Source: CAZAMT01 sp964486145 (GTDB lineage Bacteria; Bacteroidota; Bacteroidia; Bacteroidales; JAAAOM01). Taken from it: 18,804 nt of DNA. The notes under the pieces were generated by a model, which saw only the letters and a program-made list of their open reading frames with translations, was not told the DNA's origin and did not search any database. This document shows positions 6,621 through 14,163 of the stretch, piece by piece (within the stretch, counting starts at the first letter, position 1; every line of letters begins with the position of its first letter). The position numbers and the translations under genes are program-made. The stretch is taken from contig CAZAMT010000047.1 in NCBI GenBank assembly GCA_964486145.1, positions 1-18,804 on the forward strand, written 5' to 3'.

Positions 6621-7754
6621 TTAATCAATATTTATCCAAACGTTACCTTCTTTATTTGATTTCACAACGCTTTCAATAAATTTCATTCCTCGAACACCAT
6701 CGGTAACATCCGGGAATTCACGGTCGAAAAGTTGTTGACCATAAATGGCTTTGGCCGCACCTTTGTAAAGGTTGCCAAATGCTTCATAGATTCCCTCGGG
6801 GTGGCCAGGTGGCATCACGTGACTGGCTTGTGCAAATTCCGAGTTATAAACATGCGCTGGTTTATAGGTTCTTTTGGGTTCGTTATCGCTGATGAGATAC
6901 AGATAATTCGGATCTTCCTGTTCCCACTTCAATGCTGCTTTGGAACCATAAACGGCAATTTTTACATTATTTTCTTCACCTGTAGCAATCTGGCTGGCAC
7001 GTATTACTCCTTTAAAATTACCATCGAACCGCAGCAACACCGTTCCATCCAAATCCAAAGGAATATCTTCTTTCAGGTTATTTAAGTCAGCGAGAATTTT
7101 TTTAATTTTCAGGCCGGTGGTATATTCAATCAGGTTGAAACCATGCACACCGATATCAGCCATACAGCTACTCGCACCTGCATATTTCGGGTCCATTCGC
7201 CAAATTTCCGGTTTTCCACCTGAACTTTGCAACAGATCATTCACCCACCCTTGATAATATTGCACATCTATTCGCTGAAATTCACCAATTGCACCGGATT
7301 TTATCATTTCGCGCATTTGCCTTACCATTGGGTATCCGGTATACGTGTGGGTAAGGCAAAACACTACGTTGTTTTCTTTAACTAATCGTTCCAGCTCAAT
7401 GGCCTCAGCAACTGTAGTGGTCATTGGCTTATCGCAGATAATATGAAATTTGTTTTTAACAAGTTTTGAAGCAATTTCAAAATGACTGCTGTTGGGTGTT
7501 ACAATGGCTACCGCGGTCATTCGCTCATTCTCCGGCAGTGCAAGTTCTTTTTCAATCAATTCATCCACATCGTGGTATATTCTTGATTCATCAAGACCAT
7601 ATTCCTTTGCAAACTCCATATTTGTGTTAAAATCACGATTGAATACACCCCCGACAACTTCGTACATATTTGTGATTTTTGCTCCGATTCGATGGGTGTC
7701 GCCAATAAAAGCACCTTTACCTCCACCCATCATTCCCAATTTAATTTTCTTCAT
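6621..7754 (-). CDS. Gfo/Idh/MocA-family NAD(P)-dependent oxidoreductase
   Basis: Enzymes of this family oxidise or reduce a hydroxyl of a sugar, inositol or glycoside with NAD(P). The 377-residue protein has an N-terminal Rossmann fold with a glycine-rich loop GMMGGGKGAFIGDTHR (7-22), VAIVTPNSSHFEIA (82-95) and the family's Lys in CDKPMTTT (K109). The C-terminal substrate domain contains MADIGVHGFNLIEY (198-211), where D200 and H204 are the likely catalytic pair. There is no signal peptide, so it should be cytoplasmic. It is the last gene of a three-gene operon, 21 bp after the GH2 gene. With the TIM-barrel protein at the operon's head, a role in oxidising a glycoside or a released sugar is likely. 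Substrate and position of oxidation are unknown. Confidence 0.92.
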   Translation of the reverse strand: MKKIKLGMMGGGKGAFIGDTHRIGAKITNMYEVVGGVFNRDFNTNMEFAKEYGLDESRIYHDVDELIEKELALPENERMTAVAIVTPNSSHFEIASKLVKNKFHIICDKPMTTTVAEAIELERLVKENNVVFCLTHTYTGYPMVRQMREMIKSGAIGEFQRIDVQYYQGWVNDLLQSSGGKPEIWRMDPKYAGASSCMADIGVHGFNLIEYTTGLKIKKILADLNNLKEDIPLDLDGTVLLRFDGNFKGVIRASQIATGEENNVKIAVYGSKAALKWEQEDPNYLYLISDNEPKRTYKPAHVYNSEFAQASHVMPPGHPEGIYEAFGNLYKGAAKAIYGQQLFDREFPDVTDGVRGMKFIESVVKSNKEGNVWINID

Positions 7755-7775
7755 TTTTTGTTTGGTTTTTGATTA

Positions 7776-9617
7776 TTACTGATTTTCAATTGCTGCTGGT
7801 CCGCCAAATATCTCGCGAAGTTCTTCAGCATTGAATTTTAATTCACGATCAAATGTGTATATCCCGTTTACCTCCTGCTCCACATCGGTTAGTTGGGTAT
7901 ATGTATAACCTGCAATATCAGGATTTTCAAGAAGTGCTTTGGTTAATTCATCAAGGAGTCTGGTTACTTCCTGCTGCGATTTGCCATATCCCCATTGTTC
8001 CCTGCCGTTTCCCCTGGGTTCATCATCTGCATAATCCGGCGTCCAAAATGTTCCGCCGTATTCGTCCACAACGAAAGGCTGACCTTCATATTCCACATCA
8101 TATTCAGGAGCATTTCCCAACCAACCCCAGGGGGCCATGTGCACTTCATCTTTTCCCCCGGGTTTTAAATCTTTGTACCGTTTTCTCAAATTCTCCGGAT
8201 TCTGTGCATAATCATGTACCGTCCAGATATCGGTGATGATATGCAGCCACCCACTGGAGTTGTTCACGGGTCGTGTTGGATCCAGGTCGCTTGTGAGGTG
8301 GTATACTTCCTCGGCTGCACGTCGGTATTCCTCGTAGCCGCGTTTAAAATCATGCGTTTCATTCATCGGGGTCCATGTTAGTATTGACGGGTGGTTAAAA
8401 TCACGCAGGATTTCTTCGCGCCACTCGCGGGTCAGGTTTACCCAGGCCATGGGTTTATTATAAGTCCGGGGAATTCCCCAATCGGGAAATTCGCCCCAGG
8501 TCAGGTAGCCCAGCTTATCCGCCCAGTAATGAAATCGTTCTTCAAATATTTTTTCATGCAACCGGGCACCGTTAAATCCTACATTCATTGATAACTCGAT
8601 ATCTTTTTTTAAATCTTCATCTGTCGGAGCTGTCCAGACCCCATCGGGATAAAATCCCTGATCAAGCACAAAACGCAGAAAAATTGGTTTATTGTTCAGG
8701 TAAATTTTATTTCCTGCGAGATGAATCTTCCGAAGACCGGCATAACTCTTAACCATGTCAAGTGGTTTTCCTGATTCCAGAAGTTCGAAGTCAAGATCAT
8801 ACAAGAATGGGTCCTGAGGGCTCCATGTTTTCGGCTTTTTAATATCGAGTACCGCAGTTCCTCCATCTGTCATTGAAGTTGCTTCAGAAACTACCTTACC
8901 CTGATCCTTCAATATTGCACGAAATTTCTGACCATTTTTATAATTGTCGAACTCAGGTATAATAACAAAGCGGCTGTTATCCAAATCAGGAATAACCCTT
9001 ACCCTGCTTATAAAACTTTCGGGCCTTGCTTCAAGCCAAACAGTCTGCCAAATGCCGGTAACCCTGGTATATTTGCAGCATCCCTGGTTATAGAAAGCCT
9101 GGCTTTGTTTCCCCGCGGGTTGTTCGTACGAACGAATATCATCTATTGCACGAACAACAACATCATTTTCACCGGCTTGCAGGGCATCTGTGATTTCAAA
9201 ACTAAAAGATACACTACCACCATAATGCCGACCAACTTCTTCCCCGTTCACCCAGGCTTTACAGTCATAATCAACCGCTCCAAAATGCAGAAATACCCTT
9301 TGATTACTCCAGTCTGGCGGTAATTTAAACTGGCGGTGATACCATACTGCCGGCATAAAATCTTTATATTCAATGCCTGACAATTTACTTTCCGGACAAA
9401 ACGGAACAAGAATTTTCTCGGAAAACGCTGAGGGATCCGAATACCAACCCCGCTCCTCACCTGTTACCCCAAAATCAAATTCAAAATCCCACATTCCGTT
9501 TAAATTCATCCAGGCCTCCCTGACAAACTGTGGTTTGGGATGCTCCGGCCTCGGTATTTGAGCATACCCGGATAAAAACAAGAAAACACCAAGGAAAACA
9601 ATAAAAATCTTTTTCAT
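7776..9617 (-). CDS. Secreted glycoside hydrolase family 2 enzyme (divergent)
   Basis: GH2 enzymes are retaining exo-glycosidases (beta-galactosidase, beta-glucuronidase, beta-mannosidase and others). I place the start at 9617 because MKKIFIVFLGVFLFLSGYAQ is a good signal peptide ending GYA-Q; upstream ATGs at 9629 and 9644 would add up to nine residues. Numbering from 9617, the sugar-binding jelly roll spans about 25-195, an Ig-like domain about 200-300, and the TIM barrel from about 302. The acid/base is E420 in the TPMNE block and the nucleophile E519 in VVDEYGG. At about 613 residues it is compact, without the LacZ C-terminal domains. The usual GVNRHE motif is replaced by FVLDQGFYPDG, so the subfamily is unusual and its sugar unclear. 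The flanking genes are cytoplasmic enzymes, suggesting that its released product is taken up and processed further. Confidence 0.9.
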   Translation of the reverse strand: MKKIFIVFLGVFLFLSGYAQIPRPEHPKPQFVREAWMNLNGMWDFEFDFGVTGEERGWYSDPSAFSEKILVPFCPESKLSGIEYKDFMPAVWYHRQFKLPPDWSNQRVFLHFGAVDYDCKAWVNGEEVGRHYGGSVSFSFEITDALQAGENDVVVRAIDDIRSYEQPAGKQSQAFYNQGCCKYTRVTGIWQTVWLEARPESFISRVRVIPDLDNSRFVIIPEFDNYKNGQKFRAILKDQGKVVSEATSMTDGGTAVLDIKKPKTWSPQDPFLYDLDFELLESGKPLDMVKSYAGLRKIHLAGNKIYLNNKPIFLRFVLDQGFYPDGVWTAPTDEDLKKDIELSMNVGFNGARLHEKIFEERFHYWADKLGYLTWGEFPDWGIPRTYNKPMAWVNLTREWREEILRDFNHPSILTWTPMNETHDFKRGYEEYRRAAEEVYHLTSDLDPTRPVNNSSGWLHIITDIWTVHDYAQNPENLRKRYKDLKPGGKDEVHMAPWGWLGNAPEYDVEYEGQPFVVDEYGGTFWTPDYADDEPRGNGREQWGYGKSQQEVTRLLDELTKALLENPDIAGYTYTQLTDVEQEVNGIYTFDRELKFNAEELREIFGGPAAIENQ

Positions 9618-9668
9618 TTTCAAATACATAAAAAATTTAAACAAATATGAAGGTAATAAGTATTCTGA

Positions 9669-10667
9669 TTATTTTTCATCTTCAAAAGCAGCATCAAAAG
9701 CAACGTCTGACGGTTTAAAATCTACATTTTTCACAAAAGCACATGCTTCTTTAGCTCCTTCTTCGCGATCCATGCCGCTGTCTTCCCATTCAACGGATAA
9801 TGGCCCGGTGTAATTGATCCGGTTCAGTGCGCGGATGATTTCTTCAAACTCAATATTTCCTCTTCCGATGCTCCTGAAATCCCAAAATCTTCTTCTATCT
9901 CCAAATGCTAGATGACCACCGAAAACACCGGCATCGGTAGGTCTGTCAGACCAACCAACGTCCTTCATATGCGCGTGGTACATCTTATTACTGAACCGAT
10001 AAATAAAATCGATGTAATCTACTCCCTGATAACCGAGATGGCTGGGGTCATAATTAAACCCGAATGCTTTGTGATGATTGATCGCTTCAAGCGTGCGTTC
10101 GGCTGTAGCAATGTCGAAAGCTATTTCGGTAGGATGAGCTTCCAGTGCGAACCTCACTCCCATCTTATCGAATTCATCGAGGATGGGTTTCCAGCGTTTT
10201 GCAAAATCTTCATAGCCTGCTTCAATCATTTCCGGTGGTACCCCGGGAAAAGAATACAACAAATGCCAGATGGAACTTCCTGTGAAACCGACGACGGTGT
10301 CAAGTCCCATCTTTTTGGCAGCCTCACCGGTTTTAATGACCTCTTCCGCTGCCCGTTGCCGCACACCCTCGGGATCACCATCTCCCCAAACATAATCCGG
10401 CAATATGGCTTTATGACGTTGATCAATATTATCACAAACTGCCTGTCCGACAAGATGCGTTGATATTGCAAAAATATCGAGGCTGTGCTTTTTAAGGGTC
10501 TCCAGTTTCCTGTCGCAATAAGACTGATCGGCTTTATTAACTTCAAAATGATCGCCCCAGCAGGCCAGCTCAAGCCCATCGTAGCCAAAGGTTTTAGCTT
10601 TTAAACACATGGTTTCGAAGGGAAGATCGGCCCACTGGCCGGTGAATAAGGTAACTTTTCGTGCCAT
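9669..10667 (-). CDS. Xylose-isomerase-like TIM-barrel sugar isomerase/epimerase/lyase
   Basis: This 332-residue cytoplasmic protein belongs to the AP-endonuclease-2/xylose-isomerase-like TIM-barrel superfamily, whose members isomerise, epimerise, dehydrate or cleave sugars using a divalent metal. The expected ligands are visible: E176 in RFALEAHPTE, D207 in FNYDPSHLGY, H233 in MYHAHMKDV and E293 in LSVEWEDSG. ELACWGDHFEV (33-43) at the first strands is typical of the family. No signal peptide is present. It is first in an operon with the secreted GH2 and the Gfo/Idh/MocA dehydrogenase. This combination of dehydrogenase and TIM-barrel enzyme is what Bacteroidota use to process keto-sugars, so an epimerase or keto-glycoside lyase role is plausible. 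The exact reaction cannot be read from sequence. Confidence 0.88.
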   Translation of the reverse strand: MARKVTLFTGQWADLPFETMCLKAKTFGYDGLELACWGDHFEVNKADQSYCDRKLETLKKHSLDIFAISTHLVGQAVCDNIDQRHKAILPDYVWGDGDPEGVRQRAAEEVIKTGEAAKKMGLDTVVGFTGSSIWHLLYSFPGVPPEMIEAGYEDFAKRWKPILDEFDKMGVRFALEAHPTEIAFDIATAERTLEAINHHKAFGFNYDPSHLGYQGVDYIDFIYRFSNKMYHAHMKDVGWSDRPTDAGVFGGHLAFGDRRRFWDFRSIGRGNIEFEEIIRALNRINYTGPLSVEWEDSGMDREEGAKEACAFVKNVDFKPSDVAFDAAFEDEK

Positions 10668-10701
10668 AATTCATGGATTTTAAAAAATTAATTTTAGTTC
10701 C

Positions 10702-10734
10702 TCAATATTACTAATCTTTTACCAGCCAGTCAAG
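10702..10734 (-). promoter_or_regulatory. Weak promoter candidate for the isomerase-GH2-dehydrogenase operon
   Basis: Read on the - strand, CTTG (10731-10734) is followed after 21 nt by TAATATTG (10702-10709). Each box is one base off the Bacteroidota consensus TTTG and TAnnTTTG. It lies 35 bp before the isomerase start codon, a sensible distance. The match is imperfect in AT-rich DNA, so this is tentative. Confidence 0.3.
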
Positions 10735-10820
10735 AGTAAATAAAAAGATGTTCATAAGAATAACCATTTACCAGGAGTATAAAAAAATTGGTTCATTAGT
10801 TGAAAAAATTACGCCGGGTA

Positions 10821-10836
10821 GTTCTTCTAAAAGAAC
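10821..10836. other. Inverted repeat GTTCTT-N4-AAGAAC
   Basis: A perfect 6-bp inverted repeat with a 4-nt centre lies in the 224-bp gap between the O-methyltransferase and the isomerase. On the - strand it falls 56 nt after the methyltransferase stop, with a T-run (TAATTTTTT) about 10 nt further on, so it may be a weak terminator. As DNA it could also be an operator for the isomerase operon. Confidence 0.35.
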
Positions 10837-10891
10837 ATCACATGATGCAGGCAGAATTGCGAAATGTAGTTATTCCCAGGACTGACCATTT

Positions 10892-11536
10892 TTACTTCCT
10901 GTAAAAACTCACAGAAATACCATGGTGACTGGTTTCGACAATTTCAGTTTCGAATTCCGGGTCATTTTTGATGGTATCCAAAAAATCTTTCATCCCAGAT
11001 TGCAGATTAATCACGTTATGCGCTGTAATTACACCGCCTGGTTCAAGCATTGGTTTGAGCATACGTAAATATTCCAGGTAATCGGACTTGGCAGCATCGA
11101 GAAATATAAAATCAAACATTCCTTCAAGGCCAGGTATCTCTTTGAGTGCATCGTTCAGGCGGGAGTCGATAACATCATCCAATCCGGCTTTCTTAAAATT
11201 CTTTCTGGCTTCGTTTGCCCTGTTTTCATTTATTTCAATGGTAATAATCTCTCCCCCGGTTTGCTTAAATGCCAGCCCCAGCCATAAGGTGGAATAACCA
11301 TTTGAAGTACCAACTTCGAGCCCGCTCTTATAGCCGTTTTCTGTAATCAGGTTATATAAATACCTCCCATCCGTTGCCTCAATGTTCCACCCTCCATGCT
11401 CATACGGAAGATTTTTTAGCATTGGCAGAACCTTGCTGTTTTCCATTCCCTCAAAAGGATCTGGTTGCGCGTAACAACCTGTCATCATCATCATTACTCC
11501 AAATACAACTAAACCTATTTTTCTATTCATAACCAT
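10892..11536 (-). CDS. Class I SAM-dependent O-methyltransferase with lipoprotein signal
   Basis: The 214-residue product has a class I methyltransferase fold of the catechol/caffeoyl-CoA O-methyltransferase type. Motif I is LEVGTSNGYST (73-83), the acidic SAM-ribose residue is E101 in ITIEINENR, and FLDAAKSDYLEYL (145-157) matches the metal-binding Asp region of this family. GGVITAHNV (167-175) corresponds to the usual GGxxxxDN block. Unusually, it opens with a signal-like stretch MNRKIGLVVFGVMMMMTGC (3-21) with C21 as a probable lipidation site, which would place a SAM-dependent enzyme outside the cytoplasm. ATG 11530 is an equally good start. It lies 224 bp upstream of the isomerase operon and is divergent from the lipoprotein isomerase gene. 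The lipobox (MTGC) is weaker than those of its neighbours, so export is likely but unproven. Confidence 0.87.
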   Translation of the reverse strand: MVMNRKIGLVVFGVMMMMTGCYAQPDPFEGMENSKVLPMLKNLPYEHGGWNIEATDGRYLYNLITENGYKSGLEVGTSNGYSTLWLGLAFKQTGGEIITIEINENRANEARKNFKKAGLDDVIDSRLNDALKEIPGLEGMFDFIFLDAAKSDYLEYLRMLKPMLEPGGVITAHNVINLQSGMKDFLDTIKNDPEFETEIVETSHHGISVSFYRK

Positions 11537-11589
11537 TGCTTTTTATAAAGAACATTCGATTTATGAAAAAGTTAATTGAAAAATCATAC

Positions 11590-11603
11590 TACCATACAGT
11601 TAA
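11590..11603 (+). promoter_or_regulatory. Shared 14-nt motif, copy 1
   Basis: TACCATACAGTTAA lies 18 bp upstream of the -7 box of the lipoprotein isomerase gene, covering the -33 region. The same motif with one change (TACCATACAATTAA) occurs at 12888-12901, upstream of the next lipoprotein gene. It may be a common regulator site. Here the flank is only partly palindromic. Confidence 0.35.
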
Positions 11604-11620
11604 TAATATTATAAAATATG

Positions 11621-11628
11621 TAATTTTG
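11621..11628 (+). promoter_or_regulatory. -7 promoter box for the lipoprotein isomerase gene
   Basis: TAATTTTG fits the Bacteroidota -7 consensus TAnnTTTG and lies 27 bp before the ATG at 11656. No TTTG box is found at the expected -33 distance, where the shared motif sits instead. That pattern would suit a regulator-dependent promoter. Confidence 0.5.
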
Positions 11629-11655
11629 CAAATTAAATTTTAAACCATCTTTATT

Positions 11656-12549
11656 ATGAAAACAAATTCTAAATCATCCAGTCTGGTATCGTATGCAGCA
11701 GGAATCATTATTGTATTATCAGCAATGCTATCCTGCGCTGGTCCGCAACAAGCGGAGGAAGAAAAACAAAAGGAAATTGGCTTACAGTTATGGTCAATTC
11801 GCAATGACATGAAAGCAAATCCTGAAGCCACCCTCGACAGTGTTGGAACGATGGGTTATACTTTTGTTGAAGCTGCAGGTTATGGCGACGGTAAATTTTA
11901 TGGTATGGAACCGGCGAATTTCAAGCAATTGCTGGTTGATAAAGGCCTGAAAATGTTAAGTTCACACACAGGGCCGCATTTGCCCTCCGAAGCCGAATGG
12001 GATTCGATAATGGCATGGTGGGATCAGGCTATAAATGATCATCTTGCCGTTGGAGTAAAATATATTGTAAAACCTTCGATGGGTAAAGATGCCTATGAAA
12101 GCCTGGAAAATCTTCAAAAGTATTGTGACTATTTTAATGCTATTGGAGAAAAATGTAATGCCAAAGGCGTTACATTTGGTTACCACAATCATGCCCACGA
12201 GTTTGACTCGCTTGATGGAGAAGTAATGTACGATTACATGCTTCAAAACACTGACCCGGAGAAAGTATTTTACCAAATGGATTTGTACTGGGTTGTTGAA
12301 GGAAATGCTGATCCGGTGACTTATTTTGAAAAATACCCCGGAAGATTTTTACTGTGGCATGTGAAAGATGAAGCGGAAGTTGGAGCCAGCGGTAAAATGG
12401 ATTTTGAAAATATATTTCAATATACCGAACAATCCGGTGTTGAAGAAATTATTGTTGAAGTAGAAGATTACAATTATACCCCCATTCAGAGCGTGGAAAA
12501 AAGCCTTGAATTCTTACAGGAAGCGGAATACGTTCCCGCAAGTTATTAA
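11656..12549 (+). CDS. Lipoprotein TIM-barrel sugar isomerase/epimerase-like enzyme
   Basis: This 297-residue protein has a lipoprotein signal (hydrophobic 11-26, lipobox MLSC with C27), so it should be anchored in the cell envelope. The mature part (about 40-292) is a xylose-isomerase-like TIM barrel: IGLQLWSIRNDM on the first strand (41-52), FGYHNHAHEFD with H177 to E182 (174-184), QMDLYWV with D209 (207-213), LWHVKDEA with H235 (233-240) and IIVEVEDY (265-272). These are the usual metal-binding or catalytic places. Lipoprotein members are common in Bacteroidota glycan loci, where some act on 3-keto sugars or glycosides. It differs clearly from the cytoplasmic relative at 9669-10667, so it is not a recent duplicate. 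The gene has its own -7 box and a strong terminator, so it appears to be a single-gene unit. Confidence 0.87.
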   Translation: MKTNSKSSSLVSYAAGIIIVLSAMLSCAGPQQAEEEKQKEIGLQLWSIRNDMKANPEATLDSVGTMGYTFVEAAGYGDGKFYGMEPANFKQLLVDKGLKMLSSHTGPHLPSEAEWDSIMAWWDQAINDHLAVGVKYIVKPSMGKDAYESLENLQKYCDYFNAIGEKCNAKGVTFGYHNHAHEFDSLDGEVMYDYMLQNTDPEKVFYQMDLYWVVEGNADPVTYFEKYPGRFLLWHVKDEAEVGASGKMDFENIFQYTEQSGVEEIIVEVEDYNYTPIQSVEKSLEFLQEAEYVPASY

Positions 12550-12567
12550 TATTCAGTACATAATCTT

Positions 12568-12601
12568 AAAAAAGGATTGACAAATAAGTCAATCCTTTTT
12601 T
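12568..12601 (+). terminator. Rho-independent terminator after the lipoprotein isomerase
   Basis: AAAAAAGGATTGAC (12568-12581) and GTCAATCCTTTTTT (12588-12601) make a perfect 14-bp stem with a 6-nt loop, ending in a T-run that continues as TATTTTTT. It begins 18 bp after the stop codon. Confidence 0.9.
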
Positions 12602-12632
12602 ATTTTTTACATCTAACCAAATCTGCACAACC

Positions 12633-12812
12633 ATGAATGATTTTCTGGCAGAAGTATCCTATCCGAAACTCAAAGAGGAGGATATACATTGGATTAAGGC
12701 ATACCGGCAATGAAACGATTATACGTATTCATTTGTCGATGCGCATGTTACCTTTACTTTTCCCCTTGAACGGTTTGGTTCTTCCATATTGGTGGAAGAA
12801 ATAAACGTATGA
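12633..12812 (+). pseudogene. Remnant of a 2'-5' RNA ligase-like (2H phosphoesterase) gene
   Basis: One reading frame runs from ATG 12633 to TGA 12810-12812 and is broken by an in-frame TGA at 12711-12713 (codon 27). Its translation, VSYPKLKEEDIHWIKAYRQ, stop, NDYTYSFVDAHVTFTFP, resembles the N-terminal third of Bacteroidota 2'-5' RNA ligase family proteins. Those have a YPxLxEEDxxWI helix followed by a PHFTLVFP strand with the first HxT motif; HVTF is kept here. Functional relatives are about 170 residues with a second HxT motif; here everything after about residue 58 is missing. The piece lies between a terminator and a promoter region, so it is probably a dead fragment left by deletion. 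The family call rests on remembered patterns. Confidence 0.6.
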
Positions 12813-12883
12813 ACATTTGCATTTTATACTCATTTACGCATAAAAATTAAAAATAATTTGACTTGTATTGTTTTTTTTCAGAT

Positions 12884-12898
12884 ATTGTACCATACAAT
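12884..12898. promoter_or_regulatory. Perfect inverted repeat ATTGTA-CCA-TACAAT (candidate operator)
   Basis: Six-base arms surround a 3-bp centre, 20 bp before the lipoprotein ATG at 12919. It contains most of the 14-nt motif (12888-12901) that also occurs upstream of the lipoprotein isomerase gene at 11590-11603. Size and symmetry suit a dimeric helix-turn-helix regulator. No regulator gene lies beside it. Confidence 0.45.
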
Positions 12899-12918
12899 TA
12901 ACCGTTAAAACCACTGTT

Positions 12919-14151
12919 ATGTCATCGCTAAAAAATATTATTACTCTTTTCATAGTCGCCATGCTGGTGTTTGCATGTGAAAAAGACTCTAATTCCCCGG
13001 ATGAAGACCGGGTAGTTGAACTTACAGGTTATGTACAAAAAGGGCCGTACAACAACGGAACATCTATCCAAATTTCGGAGCTAACTGAAGATTTAATCCA
13101 GACCGGAAAGACCTTTAGCTCACAGATCATTGACAATACCGGTACGTTTGAACTTCGCAGTTTACAACTAAGTTCAGATTTTGTTAAACTGCAGGCCAAT
13201 GGATTCTATTTTAATGAAGTAAGAGGAGAAAACTCTGTTGCGCAACTAACACTGCATGCCATTTCAGACCTAACAGATAAAACAAATTTGAATATCAATG
13301 TTTTATCACATCTTGAAAAACCACGGGTTGAATACCTGCTTTCAGAGGGAAAATCATTTGAAGAAGCTAAAAAACAAGCACAAATGGAAATTCTTTCGGT
13401 TTTTGAAATTGAAAAACCGGACATTGCTTTCTCAGAGCAGCTTGACATCTCGCAGAATGGTGAAGATAATGGAATATTACTGGCTGTTTCGGTAATTTTG
13501 CAAGGTTATCGCAATGTATCCGAATTATCCGAATTAATGGCAAACATAATTACCGATATGCATCAAGACGGTACACTTGACACGGAAGAACTAAAAACTT
13601 CGCTGATAAACCATGCTTCAATTTTAAATCTTTCGGATGTCCGCCAAAATCTGGAAACAAAATATGCCCAAATGAATATGGAGCACAATCTACCGGATTT
13701 CGAAACATATGTTCATCAGTTTATTGAAAACACCGATTTTGAGATTACCAGTCTGGTAACTTATCCCGAATTTAGCGATTATGGTGAAAATATTCTTTAT
13801 GAGGATAAAAACACTTTCCAGGCAGGCGATAATTACAGCATGGCTGCAAATATTCCTTTGGGAGGATCGTTAAAGATTGTCCTGAGCGGAGGTAAGTGGG
13901 GTTTTTTTGTTTCCCCAAACGGCCCGGTAAACTGGAAAGTATCAACATACAATTACACGCAGAACGAACAATCTTTCAGTTCGATGGAATCCGGTAAACG
14001 CAGTGACCTCGTGATTCGCTTCGATCGGAGTCAACCTCAGGACAGCATTATGATGTATTACTATATTAATGGATCCAAATTACCCAACAACACAAAAGTA
14101 TTATATATTAACGGATCCGAAACTTTTACGGATACCACAGAGGTATATTAA
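12919..14151 (+). CDS. Uncharacterised lipoprotein (410 aa)
   Basis: The start is ATG 12919 (MSSLKNIITLFIVAMLVFAC), which gives a clean lipoprotein signal with lipobox VFAC and C20. The frame stays open upstream to a TTG at 12868, but that stretch is promoter-like and is rejected. After a short acidic linker, the region about 30-110 is beta-rich (VVELTGYVQKGPYNNGTSI and on), resembling an N-terminal domain seen in surface lipoproteins of Fibrobacteres and Bacteroidota. A helical middle (about 120-265) includes LNINVLSHLEKPRVEYLLSE. The C-terminal part (about 270-410) is rich in Tyr, Asn, Ser and Gly, like an extracellular beta domain. No catalytic motif is recognisable. A role at the cell surface, perhaps binding a glycan or protein, is a guess from its signal and from the GH2-sulfatase operon that faces it. 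Confidence 0.78.
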   Translation: MSSLKNIITLFIVAMLVFACEKDSNSPDEDRVVELTGYVQKGPYNNGTSIQISELTEDLIQTGKTFSSQIIDNTGTFELRSLQLSSDFVKLQANGFYFNEVRGENSVAQLTLHAISDLTDKTNLNINVLSHLEKPRVEYLLSEGKSFEEAKKQAQMEILSVFEIEKPDIAFSEQLDISQNGEDNGILLAVSVILQGYRNVSELSELMANIITDMHQDGTLDTEELKTSLINHASILNLSDVRQNLETKYAQMNMEHNLPDFETYVHQFIENTDFEITSLVTYPEFSDYGENILYEDKNTFQAGDNYSMAANIPLGGSLKIVLSGGKWGFFVSPNGPVNWKVSTYNYTQNEQSFSSMESGKRSDLVIRFDRSQPQDSIMMYYYINGSKLPNNTKVLYINGSETFTDTTEVY

Positions 14152-14163
14152 CTTTCACAGGTT

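Larger units (their letters stand above)
12550..12918 (+). other. Gap with terminator, gene remnant and operator-like site
   Basis: These 369 bp separate two lipoprotein genes. In order they hold a strong terminator (12568-12601), the relic of a 2'-5' RNA ligase-like gene (12633-12812) and an AT-rich promoter region with a perfect 6-bp inverted repeat (12884-12898). A TTTG at 12857-12860 could be a -33 box for the downstream gene, but no good TAnnTTTG follows it. Confidence 0.55.

Noticed and set aside
7853..8236. A 127-codon open frame on the + strand
   Set aside because: It is the reverse shadow of the GH2 gene; its translation is rich in His and Pro and lacks any domain character.
9912..10463. 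A 183-codon open frame on the + strand
   Set aside because: It lies wholly opposite the TIM-barrel isomerase, whose metal-ligand motifs are clear; the opposite frame shows no family pattern.
9669..12549. Recent duplication of the two TIM-barrel isomerase-like genes
   Set aside because: The proteins share only the fold and general metal-site pattern; lengths, motifs and signal sequence differ widely.
12868..12918. TTG start extending the 410-residue lipoprotein by 17 residues
   Set aside because: The extension would precede an excellent lipoprotein signal starting at ATG 12919, and its DNA contains an inverted repeat and T-rich promoter-like sequence.
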